The notes: generated from the letters alone by a model not told the origin. Shown: positions 1 through 10,428, counted from the first letter of the stretch. The stretch: DNA of 55,263 bases from Cereibacter ovatus (GCF_900207575.1 NZ_OAOQ01000010.1:1-55263); one strand, 5' to 3'. Numbers and translations are program-made.

Positions 1-1
1 G

Positions 2-97
2 GACTGGGCCGCCTTCCTGCGCGCCCACAATCTTGAGCACTCTATGAGCCGTCGAGGAAACTGCCACGACAACGCGGTGGCCGAAAGCTTCTTCAGC
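2..97 (+). pseudogene. IS3-family transposase (OrfB) fragment
   Basis: Reading from base 2 gives about 32 residues containing MSRRGNCHDNAVAESFF. This is the hallmark of the C-terminal part of the IS3-family OrfB integrase core, including the last catalytic Glu in the AESFF motif. The frame enters from outside the window. The match stops at about 90-97, where the sequence changes into an IS110-type transposase on the other strand, so the last 30-40 residues normally following the motif are missing. It is a remnant and cannot encode a working transposase from this copy. Confidence 0.8.
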
Positions 98-219
98 CAG
101 CCGGTGATCGCATCCGGGCAGGTCGGAACCTTCGTCTCGGCTACGAGCACCCCGTCCTGCCCCACCACGCAGATCGCTGTCTCTTCCTGGGACACGTCCA
201 ACGCCGCAAACACTCCCAT
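97..219 (-). pseudogene. IS110-family transposase N-terminal fragment
   Basis: On the minus strand an ATG at 219 opens a frame reading MGVFAALDVSQEETAICVVG followed by about 20 more residues ending in ITGW. This matches the start of IS110-family (DEDD) transposases, where the Asp of the ALDVS segment is the first catalytic residue. The similarity ends at 97, exactly where the IS3 fragment begins, so only about 41 residues survive. The join shows one element inserted into or recombined with the other. The two fragments mark this edge of the helicase gene as a site of mobile-element activity. Confidence 0.75.
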
Positions 220-390
220 CGCATCCTCCTTGCTCAAGCCCCGGCGAAGTGCCAGAGCGACAGACCCATCCTGCAACGGCGGCGACCGCGGGTGGGACGT
301 GGCGATTACGCTAAGTGGTGTGGTGTGGTGTATTGCGGTGCCGGTTGGCGCGCTCTAGTCTCGCGCGACCTGTTGTTTTGCTTGGGATTG
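220..390. other. Non-coding stretch between IS scar and helicase gene
   Basis: This 171-base stretch has no convincing gene. It probably includes the outer flank of the IS110 remnant and the promoter of the helicase gene. A short run of GGTGT repeats lies at about 315-331. No clear -35/-10 pair stands out. Confidence 0.4.
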
Positions 391-3300
391 ATGGCTTTAC
401 TGAGTTTCTTACGCTCGAGGAGCGAGGACAAGACGCCTCTGCTGGCACGTTGTTTGTCGGTTGATCTCGAAGTCAATCCCAAGACGGCCGAGGTTTTCGA
501 CATGGCAGCGGTGCGGTTCGGGGATGGGCCTGCCGTTGTCGCCGCGAAAGGGAATATCAAGGAGGGCCTTGATCAGCTTGAAAAGGCGCTCGGCAAGACA
601 TCGCACGTCATAGGCCACAACATCCTGCGCCACGACATTGAGCATCTGCTGGCGGCGCGCCCGCACCTTCTTGCGAAGATGGCCGCGCCGATCGACACGC
701 TCTGGCTCAATCCGCTGGCCTTTCCGCGCAACCCCTACCACCATCTCGTGAAGCACTACCACGACGGGCGCCTTCAGGCGGGGCATGTGAACGACCCCGA
801 GCTTGACGCGCGACTGGTGTTTCAGGTGCTGGAAAACCAGATCGCCGCGCTGACCGAGCTTGGCGGGCGCTCTCCCGACACCCTGCTGGCCTATCATTAC
901 CTCGCGACCCGCATGGACCGGGCCGAGGGCTTCGACGCGGTTTTTTCCGACATCCGCAAGGCACGGCAGCCCGATCGCGCCGCGGCGCTGGCGGCGATCC
1001 GGTCCCTGCTGGCCGGCAAGGCTTGTGGCGCACAGGTCGGGCGAGTGCTCGACGCGCTGTCGGACCCGCGATCGGGCTGGCCGATGGCCTATGCGCTGGC
1101 CTGGATCTCGGTGGCGGGCGGCGAATCCGTGATGCCGCCGTGGGTGCGCGCCGCCTTTCCGCAGGCGGCGCTGATCGTGCGCGATCTGCGGGACACCAAC
1201 TGCGGCGACGCCGCCTGCGGCTGGTGCGCCGAGATGAACGACCCCGTCGGCGCGCTGCGGAAGTGGTTCGGGTTCGACGGTTTCCGTCCCCAGCCCGCGG
1301 ACGCGGACGGTCGGCCGCTTCAGCAGGTCATCGTCGCCGAGACCATGGGCCACGGCAACGTCCTTGGCATCCTGCCCACCGGCACGGGCAAATCGGTCTG
1401 CTATCAGGTTCCCGCGCTGAGCCTTTACGACAAGACCGGGGCGCTGACGGTGGTGATCTCGCCGCTCGTCGCGCTGATGGCCGATCAGGTGCAGGGGATG
1501 GAGCGGGCGGGGATCTCGTCGGCGGTGACCATCAACGGCATGCTCTCGATGCCCGAACGGCAGGAGGCGCTGGACCGGGTGCGTCTTGGCCGGGCGGCCA
1601 TCCTGCTGATTTCGCCCGAACAGTTGCGCAGTGTCTCGGTCCGGTCCGTTCTGGCGCAGCGCGAGGTCGGGCTCTGGGTGCTGGACGAGGCGCATTGCGT
1701 GTCGAAATGGGGCCATGATTTCCGGCCGGACTACCGCTACATCGGGCGCTTCATCCGCGAGTTCTCGGGCGACGCGACGCCTGCGCCGGTGCTGTGCCTG
1801 ACGGCCACGGCCAAGCCCGAGGTCGTGCGCGACATCACCGAGCATTTCCGCGAACGTCTGGGCGTCGAACTGGGGCTGTTCGACGGCGGGGCGACGCGGA
1901 CCAACCTGACCTTTTCGGTGCTGGCGACGACGAAGGAGAGCAAGCTTGGGGACATCTTGGCCACGATCTCCGAGCGTCTGCCGCGGGACGACCGGTCGGG
2001 GGCCGTCGTCTATTGCGCCACCCGCGCCGAGACCGAGCGCATCGCGGATTTCCTGAAACGTCAGGGGCTTGCGGCCGAGCATTTCCATGCGGGCCTGACC
2101 CCCGACGACAAGCAGGCGGTGCAAGAGCGGTTCCGCGTGGGCGATCTGAGGGTGATCGCGGCCACCAACGCCTTTGGGATGGGCATCGACAAGCCCGACA
2201 TCCGGCTGGTGCTTCACGCCGACATTCCGGGCTCGCTGGAAAACTACTTGCAAGAGGCGGGGCGGGCCGGCCGCGACCGCGACCCCGCCGAATGCGTGCT
2301 GCTCTACCATGCCGACGACGTGGAGCGGCAGTTCACCCTGACCGCGCGCTCGCGCCTTGAACGGCACGAGATCGGCGCCATCCTCAAGGCGCTGCGCCGC
2401 ATCGACGAGCACACCCGCAACAGCGGCAAGGTGGTGGCCACCGCGGGCGAGATCGTGCGCGAAGAGAAGGATCGCGCCTTCGTGCGCGACAGCGTCACCG
2501 ACGACACGCGGGTCAAGACGGCGATCTCGTGGCTGGAGGAAGCCACGCTGATCTCGCGCGAGGAAAACCGGGTGCAGGTCTTTCCGTCGTCGCTTCTGGT
2601 GCGGTCGCTGGCCGAGGCCGAGGCGCGGCTGACCGGCGCCGAGATCACGCGGGCGCGGCGCGACCAGCTGTTGAGCATCGTGCGCCACGTCATGAACACG
2701 CCGCCCGACCACCCTGGGCGACCTGCTGGCGGCGCTGCACGGCGACGCGCTGATCGCGGCGTCCGGCGTGAAGGACATGACCAAGCTGATGGAGCGGGCG
2801 CTCTTGTGGCTGCACGAGCAGCAGGTGATGACGCTGGGCAAGGGCCTGACGGTGTTCCGCTCGGCCATGACCATCCACCTGAAGCCGGGGCACGCGGGCT
2901 TTACCCGAAAGGACTTCCTGCCGCTGGAAGAGCACTACCGCGAGCAGACCCTTCAGACCCACGTGATGGCCGCCTACGCCGAGACGGGGCTGGAGCGGAT
3001 CGACGAGGCCGTGCGCCTGTCCGGGGACTACTTCGCCCTCGATCAGGACAGTTTCCTGCGCCGCTGGATGCCCGGCCGCGGCACGGAACTTCGCCGGCAG
3101 ACCACCGGCCGGGCGTGGAAGCAGATCTTCGAGGATCTGGGCAACCCGGTGCAGCAAGAGATCGTCGCCGACGACCGCGAGGAAACCAACGTGCTGGTGC
3201 TGGCGGGGCCGGGATCGGGCAAGACGCGGGTGCTCGTCCATCGCATCGCCTATCTGCTGCGGGTGAAACGTGAGGATCCCGGCGGCATCCTCGTGCTTGC

Positions 3301-4996
3301 CTACAACCGCCACGCCGCCGCCGAAATCCGCGCCCGCCTGCGCCATCTGGTCGGCGAGGACGCCGCGCGCGTCACCGTATCGACCTGTCATGCGCTGGCG
3401 ATGCGGCTGGTGGGGGCCAGCTTCACGGGCGGCACGGCCGAGCGGCGCGACTTCGACGAGGTGCTGCGCGAGGCCGTGCGGCAGATCAACGGCGAGGGTC
3501 TCAGCCGCTCCGAGGCCGAAGCGCAGCGAGAGGCGCTGATCCAGGGCTACCGCTGGATCCTCGTGGACGAATATCAGGACATCGGTCCCGCGGAATATGC
3601 GCTGATTGCCGCCGTGGCCGGGCGCTCGCTCGACGATCCCGACCAGCGGCTGAGCCTCTTTGCCGTGGGCGACGACGACCAGAACATCTACGCCTTCAAC
3701 GGGGCTTCCATTTCCTTCATCCGTCGGTTCGAAGAAGACTACCGCGCCAAGCCCAAGTTCCTGACCGAGAACTACCGCTCGACCCGGCACATCGTCGATG
3801 CGGCGAACCAGGTCATCGAACTGGCGCGGGGGCGGATGAAGGCCGGCCATCCGATCACCGTGGACAAGATGCGCAGCCTCGATCCAGGGGGCGGCGTGAT
3901 GGCGCGCCACGATCCGGTCGGTCAGGGGCGGGTGCAGTTTCTTGACGTCGCGGCCGACGACACGGCGCAGGCGGTGGCAGCGGTCGATGAACTGATGCGG
4001 ATCGCGCGGCTCGATCCGGGATTCACCTGGGCCCGGTGCGCGATCATCTCGCGCGACTGGCGTCGGCTTGGCCCCGTGCGTGCCTACGCCGAAAAGCTTG
4101 GGCTGCCCGTCGAGATGGCGAACGAGAAGCTGCCCAGCATCTGGCGCTTGCGCGAGATGCAGCGTTTCGTGGCGGGCCTGCGCCGACGCCCGGCGGCAAT
4201 GCTGACGATTCAGGACATGCTCGACGTGCTCAACGAACAGCGTTCCAACCGTTGGGCCGATCTCATCGCCGAAGGCATCGCGGATCTCGCGCGCGAGTTG
4301 GGCAGGAAGACGATCCCGGTTCCCGACACGATCGAATGGCTTGCCGAATGGGCGCAGGACATCCGCAGCGCCCAGAGGGGGCTCTTGCTGCTGACCGCGC
4401 ACCGATCGAAGGGGCTCGAGTTCGACCATGTGGTGATCCTGAACGGCGGCTGGAAGGCGCTGTCGCAGGGCGAGGACGGCGAGGCGCCCCGCCGCCTCTT
4501 TTACGTCGCCATGACCCGTGCGCGCCGCAGTCTGGCGGTGGTGACGAACGGAGCGCACGCCTTCGTCGAGGCCGACAGCGATTGCGAGATGCTGCGCAAG
4601 GTCGAGATGCCGCACAGGATCGATCTTCCGCAACCGGACCAGTATCAGGTTCCCGACATGGCCGTGGTCGATCTGTCCTATGCCGGACGGCTTCCAGAGA
4701 CCAATCCGACGTTGGCCGCCATTGCGGCCGCCGAGGTCGACGATCCGGTGACGATCGAGTCGCGCGAGGGGAAGTGGCTGATCCTCGACGGCCATCGCCG
4801 CGTGCTGGGCCGCATGGCGGGAACATGGGCGCCGCCCGAGGGCACCGTTCTGGTCGCGGGCAAGGTGGGTGCGGTCGTGCGCTGGCGCAAGTCCGACAAC
4901 GACGATCGCTACCAGAGCTATATCAAACGCGACGAATGGGAGACGATCCTGCCCGAACTCGTGTTTCGAAAGAAAGCGCCAGCTCGCACTATCTGA
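391..4996 (+). pseudogene. Exonuclease-RecQ-UvrD helicase, split by a one-base frameshift
   Basis: Two adjoining frames form one protein of about 1,534 residues. Residues about 14-170 look like a DEDD 3'-5' exonuclease (SVDLE, GHNILRHD and DPELDARL as Exo I-III). A Cys-rich patch (CGDAACGWC) follows. A RecQ helicase comes next, with Walker A GTGTGKS near residue 331 and DEAH near 432. After about residue 770 the protein continues as a UvrD/PcrA-like helicase with P-loop GPGSGKT near 940, a DEYQD motif and GDDDQNIYAFNG. The first frame runs to 3273, but homology leaves it at 2709. One extra C at 2709/2710 separates PPD (frame 1) from TLGDLLAALHG (frame 2), which continues to 4996. I chose the ATG at 391; its Shine-Dalgarno sequence is weak. 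If the base is real, the gene gives a RecQ part and possibly a re-started UvrD part. If it is a sequencing error, the gene is intact. A role in DNA repair or anti-element defence is inference. Confidence 0.8.
2707..2711 (+). other. Frameshift point in the helicase gene
   Basis: The bases around 2707-2711 read GAC C ACC. Removing one C joins the upstream and downstream frames without losing a residue, and the rejoined text is good alpha-helical protein on both sides. No slippery heptamer or long homopolymer is present, so programmed frameshifting is not suggested. Confidence 0.75.
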
Positions 4997-5255
4997 CATT
5001 GCTTCAGGACTTCGGGCGATGTTTCAACTTGAACCTTTGCCGCGCGCAGAGAGCGACCCGGCGGCCGGAGAGTTGAAGTCGGCCCAAACCGGACTCTCAG
5101 CGCGTTGCCTGTATGCTGTAGTTGCAGCCTCTACTGCTGTGGTAATCCGATCAGGTGCCTGAACGGCAAGGTCAAGCACCGCACCGATGTTTTTCCGAAT
5201 GAGGATGCCCGTATCGGCCGCGCTGGCGGCCTTGCAAGGCCCGCGCTTTCGCCGT
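4997..5255. other. Intergenic stretch, nothing recognised
   Basis: Together with the hairpin at 5256-5294 this separates the helicase gene from the convergent surface-protein gene. A minus-strand open frame of 82 codons (5024-5272) has no recognisable motif, ribosome-binding site or signal peptide, and is not called as a gene. Confidence 0.4.
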
Positions 5256-5294
5256 GAAAGTCCGGCCGCCATCGACGATGGCGGCCGGACTTTC
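5256..5294. terminator. Perfect 18-bp hairpin between convergent genes
   Basis: Arms 5256-5273 and 5277-5294 are perfect inverted repeats around a 3-base loop (GAC). The stem is GC-rich in the middle and ends in GAAAG/CTTTC. It lies 20 bases past the stop codon of the minus-strand surface-protein gene and also beyond the helicase gene, so it can stop transcription from both sides. Confidence 0.8.
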
Positions 5295-5314
5295 AGCGTC
5301 GGTTCAGTGCCGTA

Positions 5315-6682
5315 TCAGGCGGACTTCTGCCGCCGACGGCGAAGCGCGCCAATCGCGCCGAGGCCACCCAACAGCAGGAGTGCCGACGAGGGCAGGGGGA
5401 TCACGCTCGGGGGCGGCGAGACGCCGGGCGAGAACGCCGAAGCGATCGGGGTCAGGTAGCTGTCGAAATCGTCAAAGCCCGAGATCGTGGCAAGGAACGG
5501 TTTTGCCGCCTCGATCCGGCCCGGCCCGACACCGATGGCAAGATTGCCGAACAGGATGCCGTCGAACAGCGTGAAGCCCGAAGTATCCACCGCCACCCCG
5601 TTCAGCTTCAACGAGGCCGCATCCACCGCGGCAATCGCGATGTTCAGCAGGTTCTGCGTGAAGGCGTCAACGCCGATCGGTGTGATGAAGGCATAGGCGT
5701 CAAGCAACTGGTCCACGCTGGGCAGCATGGCGAAGGCCGGGTCGCCGACCGTCCGCGACCCGTTCTGGCCGCGCATGAACTGGCCCACGCTGACGGGCTT
5801 GGTCGCGGTCAGTTTGGCGTTGCCGACATTGTCGATGGTCAACACCTCGCCGGCGTTGATCGTGCCCTGCGAGACGCCGTTCAGGAACACTTCGGTGCCG
5901 TCCTGATCGGCGATCACCCGGACAAGATCCTGATCGCTGCCGGCAAAGGGGGTCTGAGCGATCAGGAACTCGGTGTCGAAATTGTCGGTGCCGAACTGCT
6001 GTTCGATCAGGTGGTCGCAGGCGGCGATGCCTTCCGGAACGTTGGTGCATTGCGCACCCGAGAACACCGCCACCTTCTTGCTGGACTCGACCAGTGTGCC
6101 GCTAAGATCGGCATTGGTCCCGGACCCGTAATAGACCGATTCGCCCTTTTGCAGCGTCACCTCAAACGGCACGCCATCCGTCTTGCCCAGGATACTTTTG
6201 GGGGTGATGGTGACGACGGTATTGTCCTCGACCGCGGTGACGGACATCTGCGATCCGTCGAATGTCAGCCCCTTGATGGTCAGGACACGATATTTCGTGC
6301 TGAGCCCATCAAGGTCGAGAAGCGTTGTCATGTCGGTGGTGGCCAAGGCCCGGTTCAGCGCAAGGCCGCTGATCGGGTCCGCCGATTCGACAAGCAAAGA
6401 CAGGTTGTTGACCGTGCCGCTTCCGGTCATCTCGCGCCCGCCGGGGCCAAGCGCCAGCGAAAACACGCCCGTGGCGTCGATCGTGAAGGTCTGGTTGAAG
6501 CCGTCGTTGCCCGAGATCGTGCCACTTGTCCCTTCGTTCCCGAAGACGAAAAGCGAGTTGGGTCCATCGTAATAATTGGCGTGGAAGTTGGCGACGAAAG
6601 AGGCGTGGGCTGCGCCGGCGGTCAACAGGAAAAGGGCTGATGTGCCGGCAAGGGCTGAAGGCAAGTGGGATCGTCTCGGCAT
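5315..6682 (-). CDS. Exported IgGFc-binding-like protein with VPLPA-type C-terminal sorting signal
   Basis: This 455-residue protein starts with a Sec signal peptide (ALAGTSALFLLTAGAAHA). Its central half, about residues 190-390, resembles the IgGFc-binding N-terminal domain: KKVAVFSGAQC, a CDHLIEQQ segment, then KPVSVGQFMRG. The C-terminus is PSVIPLPSSA, a hydrophobic helix (LLLLGGLGAIGAL) and RRRR, the tripartite layout of VPLPA/PEP-CTERM signals read by exosortases. This predicts cleavage and anchoring or release at the outer surface. The start at 6682 is preceded by AAGGGG about 9 bases upstream. It stands alone, with the 5256-5294 hairpin as its terminator. The IgGFc name reflects fold similarity; antibody binding is not implied. 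No exosortase gene is in the window. Confidence 0.75.
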   Translation of the reverse strand: MPRRSHLPSALAGTSALFLLTAGAAHASFVANFHANYYDGPNSLFVFGNEGTSGTISGNDGFNQTFTIDATGVFSLALGPGGREMTGSGTVNNLSLLVESADPISGLALNRALATTDMTTLLDLDGLSTKYRVLTIKGLTFDGSQMSVTAVEDNTVVTITPKSILGKTDGVPFEVTLQKGESVYYGSGTNADLSGTLVESSKKVAVFSGAQCTNVPEGIAACDHLIEQQFGTDNFDTEFLIAQTPFAGSDQDLVRVIADQDGTEVFLNGVSQGTINAGEVLTIDNVGNAKLTATKPVSVGQFMRGQNGSRTVGDPAFAMLPSVDQLLDAYAFITPIGVDAFTQNLLNIAIAAVDAASLKLNGVAVDTSGFTLFDGILFGNLAIGVGPGRIEAAKPFLATISGFDDFDSYLTPIASAFSPGVSPPPSVIPLPSSALLLLGGLGAIGALRRRRQKSA

Positions 6683-6838
6683 CGGAGGATACCCCTTAGG
6701 TTGAATTGGTTGCCTTGTAAAAAACGCAAAACGAGAGAACAGGCTTTATTATGCCCACATTGAGGCATACTGGTTAATGATGTTTTCCAAACCCCTTTCC
6801 GTCAAGGAAAATTGCTGCCGGCTGATCCGGCGGTCGGG

Positions 6839-8797
6839 TCAGTTCTCTGTAAGTGCCTGTAATGCGGAAAGAACCTGTTCAGCCTTGGTGAAAGAGGAAT
6901 CCGTTGACCGCAGGGCCGCCTGCAAGTGGCGGGCGGCGCCTTCACGGTCGCCAAGGGCCTTGCAGACCATGCCCATGTGATAATTCGCCCAGGCGTCCTG
7001 CGGGATCTCGGCCAGAACGGGTTCAAGGATCTGACGCGCCTGTGCGTGCTGGCCGCGGATGTGCAAGAGCCAGCCGTAGGTGTCGCGCAGTTGCGGCACT
7101 GCCGAGGTGCCAAGCTGGCCGGCCACCTCCGCGGCCCGTGCGATCCGGACGGGGTCCAGCGGGGCGTGATCGGTCACCAGCGACACATAGTTGTTGGCGA
7201 CAAGGGCATTGTCGGGATAGGCGCGGACCATATCTTCCATCAGCGCCAGCGCGCCGTCGATGTCCGCGCGGCGCAGCAGGATCTCGACCAGCGGCATCTT
7301 CAGCGAGGGATCGTCGGGCCGTTCGGCAAGGCCCGCGCGCAGGGCGGCTTCGGCATCCGCGGGGCGGTCGCGGTGCATCAGGTGACGGGCCAGTGCGACA
7401 TGGGCGACCGCGCTTTGCGGCAGGGTGCGGACCACGCGGCGATAGTCGGCCTCGGCCGCGTCCGGCTTGCCCAGCAGGTCGCTTAGCGATGCGCGCATCA
7501 GCAGCAGCGCAGGCTGGCCGGGGGCGGCGGACAGGCGCGTGTCGACATAGGTCAGCGCCTCGGCGGGGTCGCCCTTGGCCAGATGGTGGTTGACCACCTC
7601 GGCGATGGCGCCCAGATCGGCGCCCTGATCGGCAAGGCTGCGCATCAGGCCAAAGGCTTCCTCGGTCTGGCCGCGCCCGCGCAGAACCGCAACGCGGATC
7701 TTTTCCGAATCCGAAATCGCCTCTGCCGAGCCTGTCAGCCGCAACTGCGCCGCCGCCGCCTCGGCGCCGGTCCAGTCGCCTGCGGTCAGCCGGATCTGGC
7801 CCAGCCGTGCCAGAAGCTGCGGCGCGTCGGGCTGGTGGCCCAAGGCGGTTTCGATCAGCGTTCCGGCCTGTTGGCTGCGGCCGGCATCGTCCAGTGCCTT
7901 CGCCGCGTCCAGAACGACATCTTCGTGCCACAGCGACAGCTCGGCGGCGCGCAGCAGCCGCTCGATCGCCAGATCGCGCTGGCCCGCCCGCCATTCGCCG
8001 CGCGCCGACAGCCGAAGCAGCGCGACATTGTCCGGGTCGGCACCAAGCCCCGCGGCGATGTCGGCCCGCGCGCCGTCCAGATCCAGCGCGTTCAGCCGGA
8101 ACAGGGCCCGGAACGCCAGCGCATCGACATTGGCGGGCTCTGACACCAGCACCGATTCGACCTGCGCCGCCGCGCCTGCCGTGTCGCCCGCAGCCAGCAG
8201 ATAGCGCGCCAGCAGCAACCGCAGCCGGCCCTTTTGCGCCTCGGGTGCCGTGGTCAGCATCTGGGCGATCCGGGCCCGCGCTGCGGATGTGGCCCCGGCA
8301 TCGTGGTCAAGCTGGACAAGGGCCAGTTCGAACGGGAACGGATCGGCGGCCGCGGTGCGGAACCGTTCCAACGCGGCGCGTGCGGCGGGCGCACCCTGCG
8401 TTGCGCCGACCAGTCGGGCGATGTCCAGCGCGATCATGGCATCCTGCGGCGCAAGGGCGTGGACCTTTTCCAGCGTCTCGATGGCGGCTTCGGGGTGGCC
8501 GTTCCTGACCTGCACCAGCGCAAGCTGTTTCAGCAGGGCGATGTTGCGCGGATCGGCCTCGGCGCGCTGGCGCAGGGTTTCCTCTTCGGCGCCCAGCAGT
8601 CCCAGCGAGCGGGGCAGGCTGACGACGCCCTGCCCGGCGCCTTCGGTCCCCATCAGTGGCGCGGTGCCCAGAAGCCCGTCGATCGAGGGCGTCTCGTCCA
8701 GGGTGGCGGCCGGGGCTGCGGCCGGCAGGATCAGCGGCAGACAAACTGCCGCGCGGCGCAGCAGCCCGGCAAGATGCGGTCGGGGCGTGGGGGTCAT
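6839..8797 (-). CDS. Exported TPR-repeat protein
   Basis: This 652-residue protein has a signal peptide (LPLILPAAAPAAT) and then almost continuous tetratricopeptide-like helix pairs to the C-terminus, with repeating cores such as NIALLKQLALVQVRNGHPEA and YGWLLHIRGQHAQAR. Such proteins act as periplasmic scaffolds. Their presence beside CTERM-tagged proteins resembles PrsT-type TPR proteins found with exosortase/polysaccharide loci, which I recall but cannot check here. ATG 8797 was chosen over upstream in-frame starts because GGAGG lies about 8 bases before it. It is last in the minus-strand run that begins at 14311, after a 143-base gap containing a hairpin, so it may have its own promoter or be expressed by read-through. 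Confidence 0.75.
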   Translation of the reverse strand: MTPTPRPHLAGLLRRAAVCLPLILPAAAPAATLDETPSIDGLLGTAPLMGTEGAGQGVVSLPRSLGLLGAEEETLRQRAEADPRNIALLKQLALVQVRNGHPEAAIETLEKVHALAPQDAMIALDIARLVGATQGAPAARAALERFRTAAADPFPFELALVQLDHDAGATSAARARIAQMLTTAPEAQKGRLRLLLARYLLAAGDTAGAAAQVESVLVSEPANVDALAFRALFRLNALDLDGARADIAAGLGADPDNVALLRLSARGEWRAGQRDLAIERLLRAAELSLWHEDVVLDAAKALDDAGRSQQAGTLIETALGHQPDAPQLLARLGQIRLTAGDWTGAEAAAAQLRLTGSAEAISDSEKIRVAVLRGRGQTEEAFGLMRSLADQGADLGAIAEVVNHHLAKGDPAEALTYVDTRLSAAPGQPALLLMRASLSDLLGKPDAAEADYRRVVRTLPQSAVAHVALARHLMHRDRPADAEAALRAGLAERPDDPSLKMPLVEILLRRADIDGALALMEDMVRAYPDNALVANNYVSLVTDHAPLDPVRIARAAEVAGQLGTSAVPQLRDTYGWLLHIRGQHAQARQILEPVLAEIPQDAWANYHMGMVCKALGDREGAARHLQAALRSTDSSFTKAEQVLSALQALTEN

Positions 8798-8940
8798 GCG
8801 GCAATCCTCCGTCATTGCAAATACGTTGCCGAAGAAAACGGACCCGGCACCCGGTTCCGTCCCGCCAAGGATGGCGGGTTGCGGGGCAACCGCCAAGGGC
8901 CAATGACGTGTCGGGATGCGCTGGATTGCCCCTGCGCCCG

Positions 8941-10428
8941 TCAGGGGGTGAAAAGCGCCTCGGGCAGGCCGTAGCTGTCCAGCCATCCGATCCAGTGGAC
9001 ATCGGTCGGCCCCATCACATGCTCGATCACGGTCCAGCCTCCGGCGTCCTTTCGCATCAGGACCATGGCGGTGTCGCTCATGCCGCCGACCTGCATTTCG
9101 TGGGCAAAGCGGGTGCGCGACCAGTCGATGGGGCCGCCGTCGGGCCGACGCGGTTGCGCCTGAAGATAGGCCCAGACCCCATCGGTGCGCAGGACCGAGA
9201 CGACGAAGATCACCGGCTGGCCGATCTCGGCCGTGATCGGCCCGCGGGCGACATCCATCAGCGCGGCGCGTTCGGGCGATTTCGGCGGCGGGGTCCAAAG
9301 CTGGCCCACCTGTGGCATGGTGGTCTGCCCGGTTGCGGGCAGGTCCATGGCGGGCGCGGGGCCGAAGCTTTGGGCCATCCAGCTTACGACCGGGTCGAAC
9401 TGGGTCTTGAGCGTGGCGGGGTAGGCGATCTCGAACACCTGCACCAGACCGGACGGGTCAAGCGTCACCTTGCGGTAGAAGATCGCGGCGCCCTCGACCC
9501 CCGACAGCACATACCAGTCCCGACCCGAGGCGTGATAGCTGACCGAGGGGCGGGCGGCCATCTCGTCGCGCATCATCTGCGCCAGCGTCAGGCCAAGGGC
9601 GTTGTATTGCGCAAAGACCATGAAGCGCGCGGCCCCATCGGCCGAGGTGAACTGCCGCCCGTCACCGTTTCCGGGGGGCGGGTCGGGGCGGAAATAGCTC
9701 GCCGGGAACGAAATCCGCGTGCCGTAGCGGGCATTTTGATACAGCGTGTAGCCGTTGGCGTCGGCGGTGAAACTGTCGGGTTCGGACAGGGCGGGCGTCG
9801 GTGGTGGGGCGGGCGGGGCCGGGGGCAGGACGGGTTGGGCGGGCGCCGCCGGCATCGGCTGTGCAGGTGCGGCCGGCACCGGCAGGGCGGCGACCGCGCC
9901 CTGTCCTGCGCCCGCGTTTTCCGGTGTGCAGTCTGTCAGGGCCGCGGGCCAGTTGAAGGTCAGGCCGCCCAGCACGGTTTTCAGGGTCTCGCCGGTGCGG
10001 AACCTGTCCGTTCCGCCCCAGACCAGCGCCACCGGCACCTGTCCGGGCAGGCAGCGCCGCGCCACGCGCAACATGTGATAGCCTGGCGCCGGCTGGCCGT
10101 TGTCAAGGAACTCGGCCCGGTCGCTGCGCCAGCCGAATTCGCTCCAATGCATGTAGTGGGCATCGACAAAGGTGGCATACTGGCCCGCGGGCACCTTGCC
10201 GGCCAGACCCGTCGGCGCCAGCACCGCGCCGCCGACGGCAACCGAGACATAGCCGCCGGCGTCCTCGGCCAACAGGGTGAAGCGGTCGGTCTCTTGCAGC
10301 GCGACCCAGCCGGGCGGCGCGCTGTAGGCCACCAGCCCGCCAAGCACCTTGCCGGTGGTGCCTTCGGCATGGGCCCCACTGGCAAGGGCAAGCGCCACGA
10401 TCAGGCAAATCCGGCGGGCGTGGGTCAT
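8941..10428 (-). CDS. Exported protein of unknown function with Pro-rich linker
   Basis: This is a 495-residue protein with a clear signal peptide (RICLIVALALASGAHA). The N-terminal part (to about residue 190) holds two Cys residues that could pair (RRCLPG, LTDCTP). A Pro/Ala linker spans about 205-245, and a C-terminal globular region follows with a segment from ITAEIGQPVIFVVSVLRTDG to VHWIGWLDSYGLPEALF. I do not recognise a family. The start codon overlaps the stop of the upstream gene as ATGA (10425-10428), which indicates translational coupling, so its product probably works with that of the preceding gene. The upstream part of the longer open frame (to 10590) is inside the neighbouring gene and was rejected. 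Confidence 0.65.
   Translation of the reverse strand: MTHARRICLIVALALASGAHAEGTTGKVLGGLVAYSAPPGWVALQETDRFTLLAEDAGGYVSVAVGGAVLAPTGLAGKVPAGQYATFVDAHYMHWSEFGWRSDRAEFLDNGQPAPGYHMLRVARRCLPGQVPVALVWGGTDRFRTGETLKTVLGGLTFNWPAALTDCTPENAGAGQGAVAALPVPAAPAQPMPAAPAQPVLPPAPPAPPPTPALSEPDSFTADANGYTLYQNARYGTRISFPASYFRPDPPPGNGDGRQFTSADGAARFMVFAQYNALGLTLAQMMRDEMAARPSVSYHASGRDWYVLSGVEGAAIFYRKVTLDPSGLVQVFEIAYPATLKTQFDPVVSWMAQSFGPAPAMDLPATGQTTMPQVGQLWTPPPKSPERAALMDVARGPITAEIGQPVIFVVSVLRTDGVWAYLQAQPRRPDGGPIDWSRTRFAHEMQVGGMSDTAMVLMRKDAGGWTVIEHVMGPTDVHWIGWLDSYGLPEALFTP

Noticed and set aside
2690-2720. Programmed ribosomal frameshift between RecQ and UvrD halves
   Set aside because: No slippery heptamer or stop immediately after the shift (the upstream frame runs on for about 560 bases). 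A point insertion or error is simpler.
409-2874. Long minus-strand open frame (821 codons) across the helicase gene
   Set aside because: Low-complexity Arg/Gly/Pro/His protein with no domain. The plus strand carries clear helicase motifs. It is a GC-driven shadow, like that at 2690-4999.
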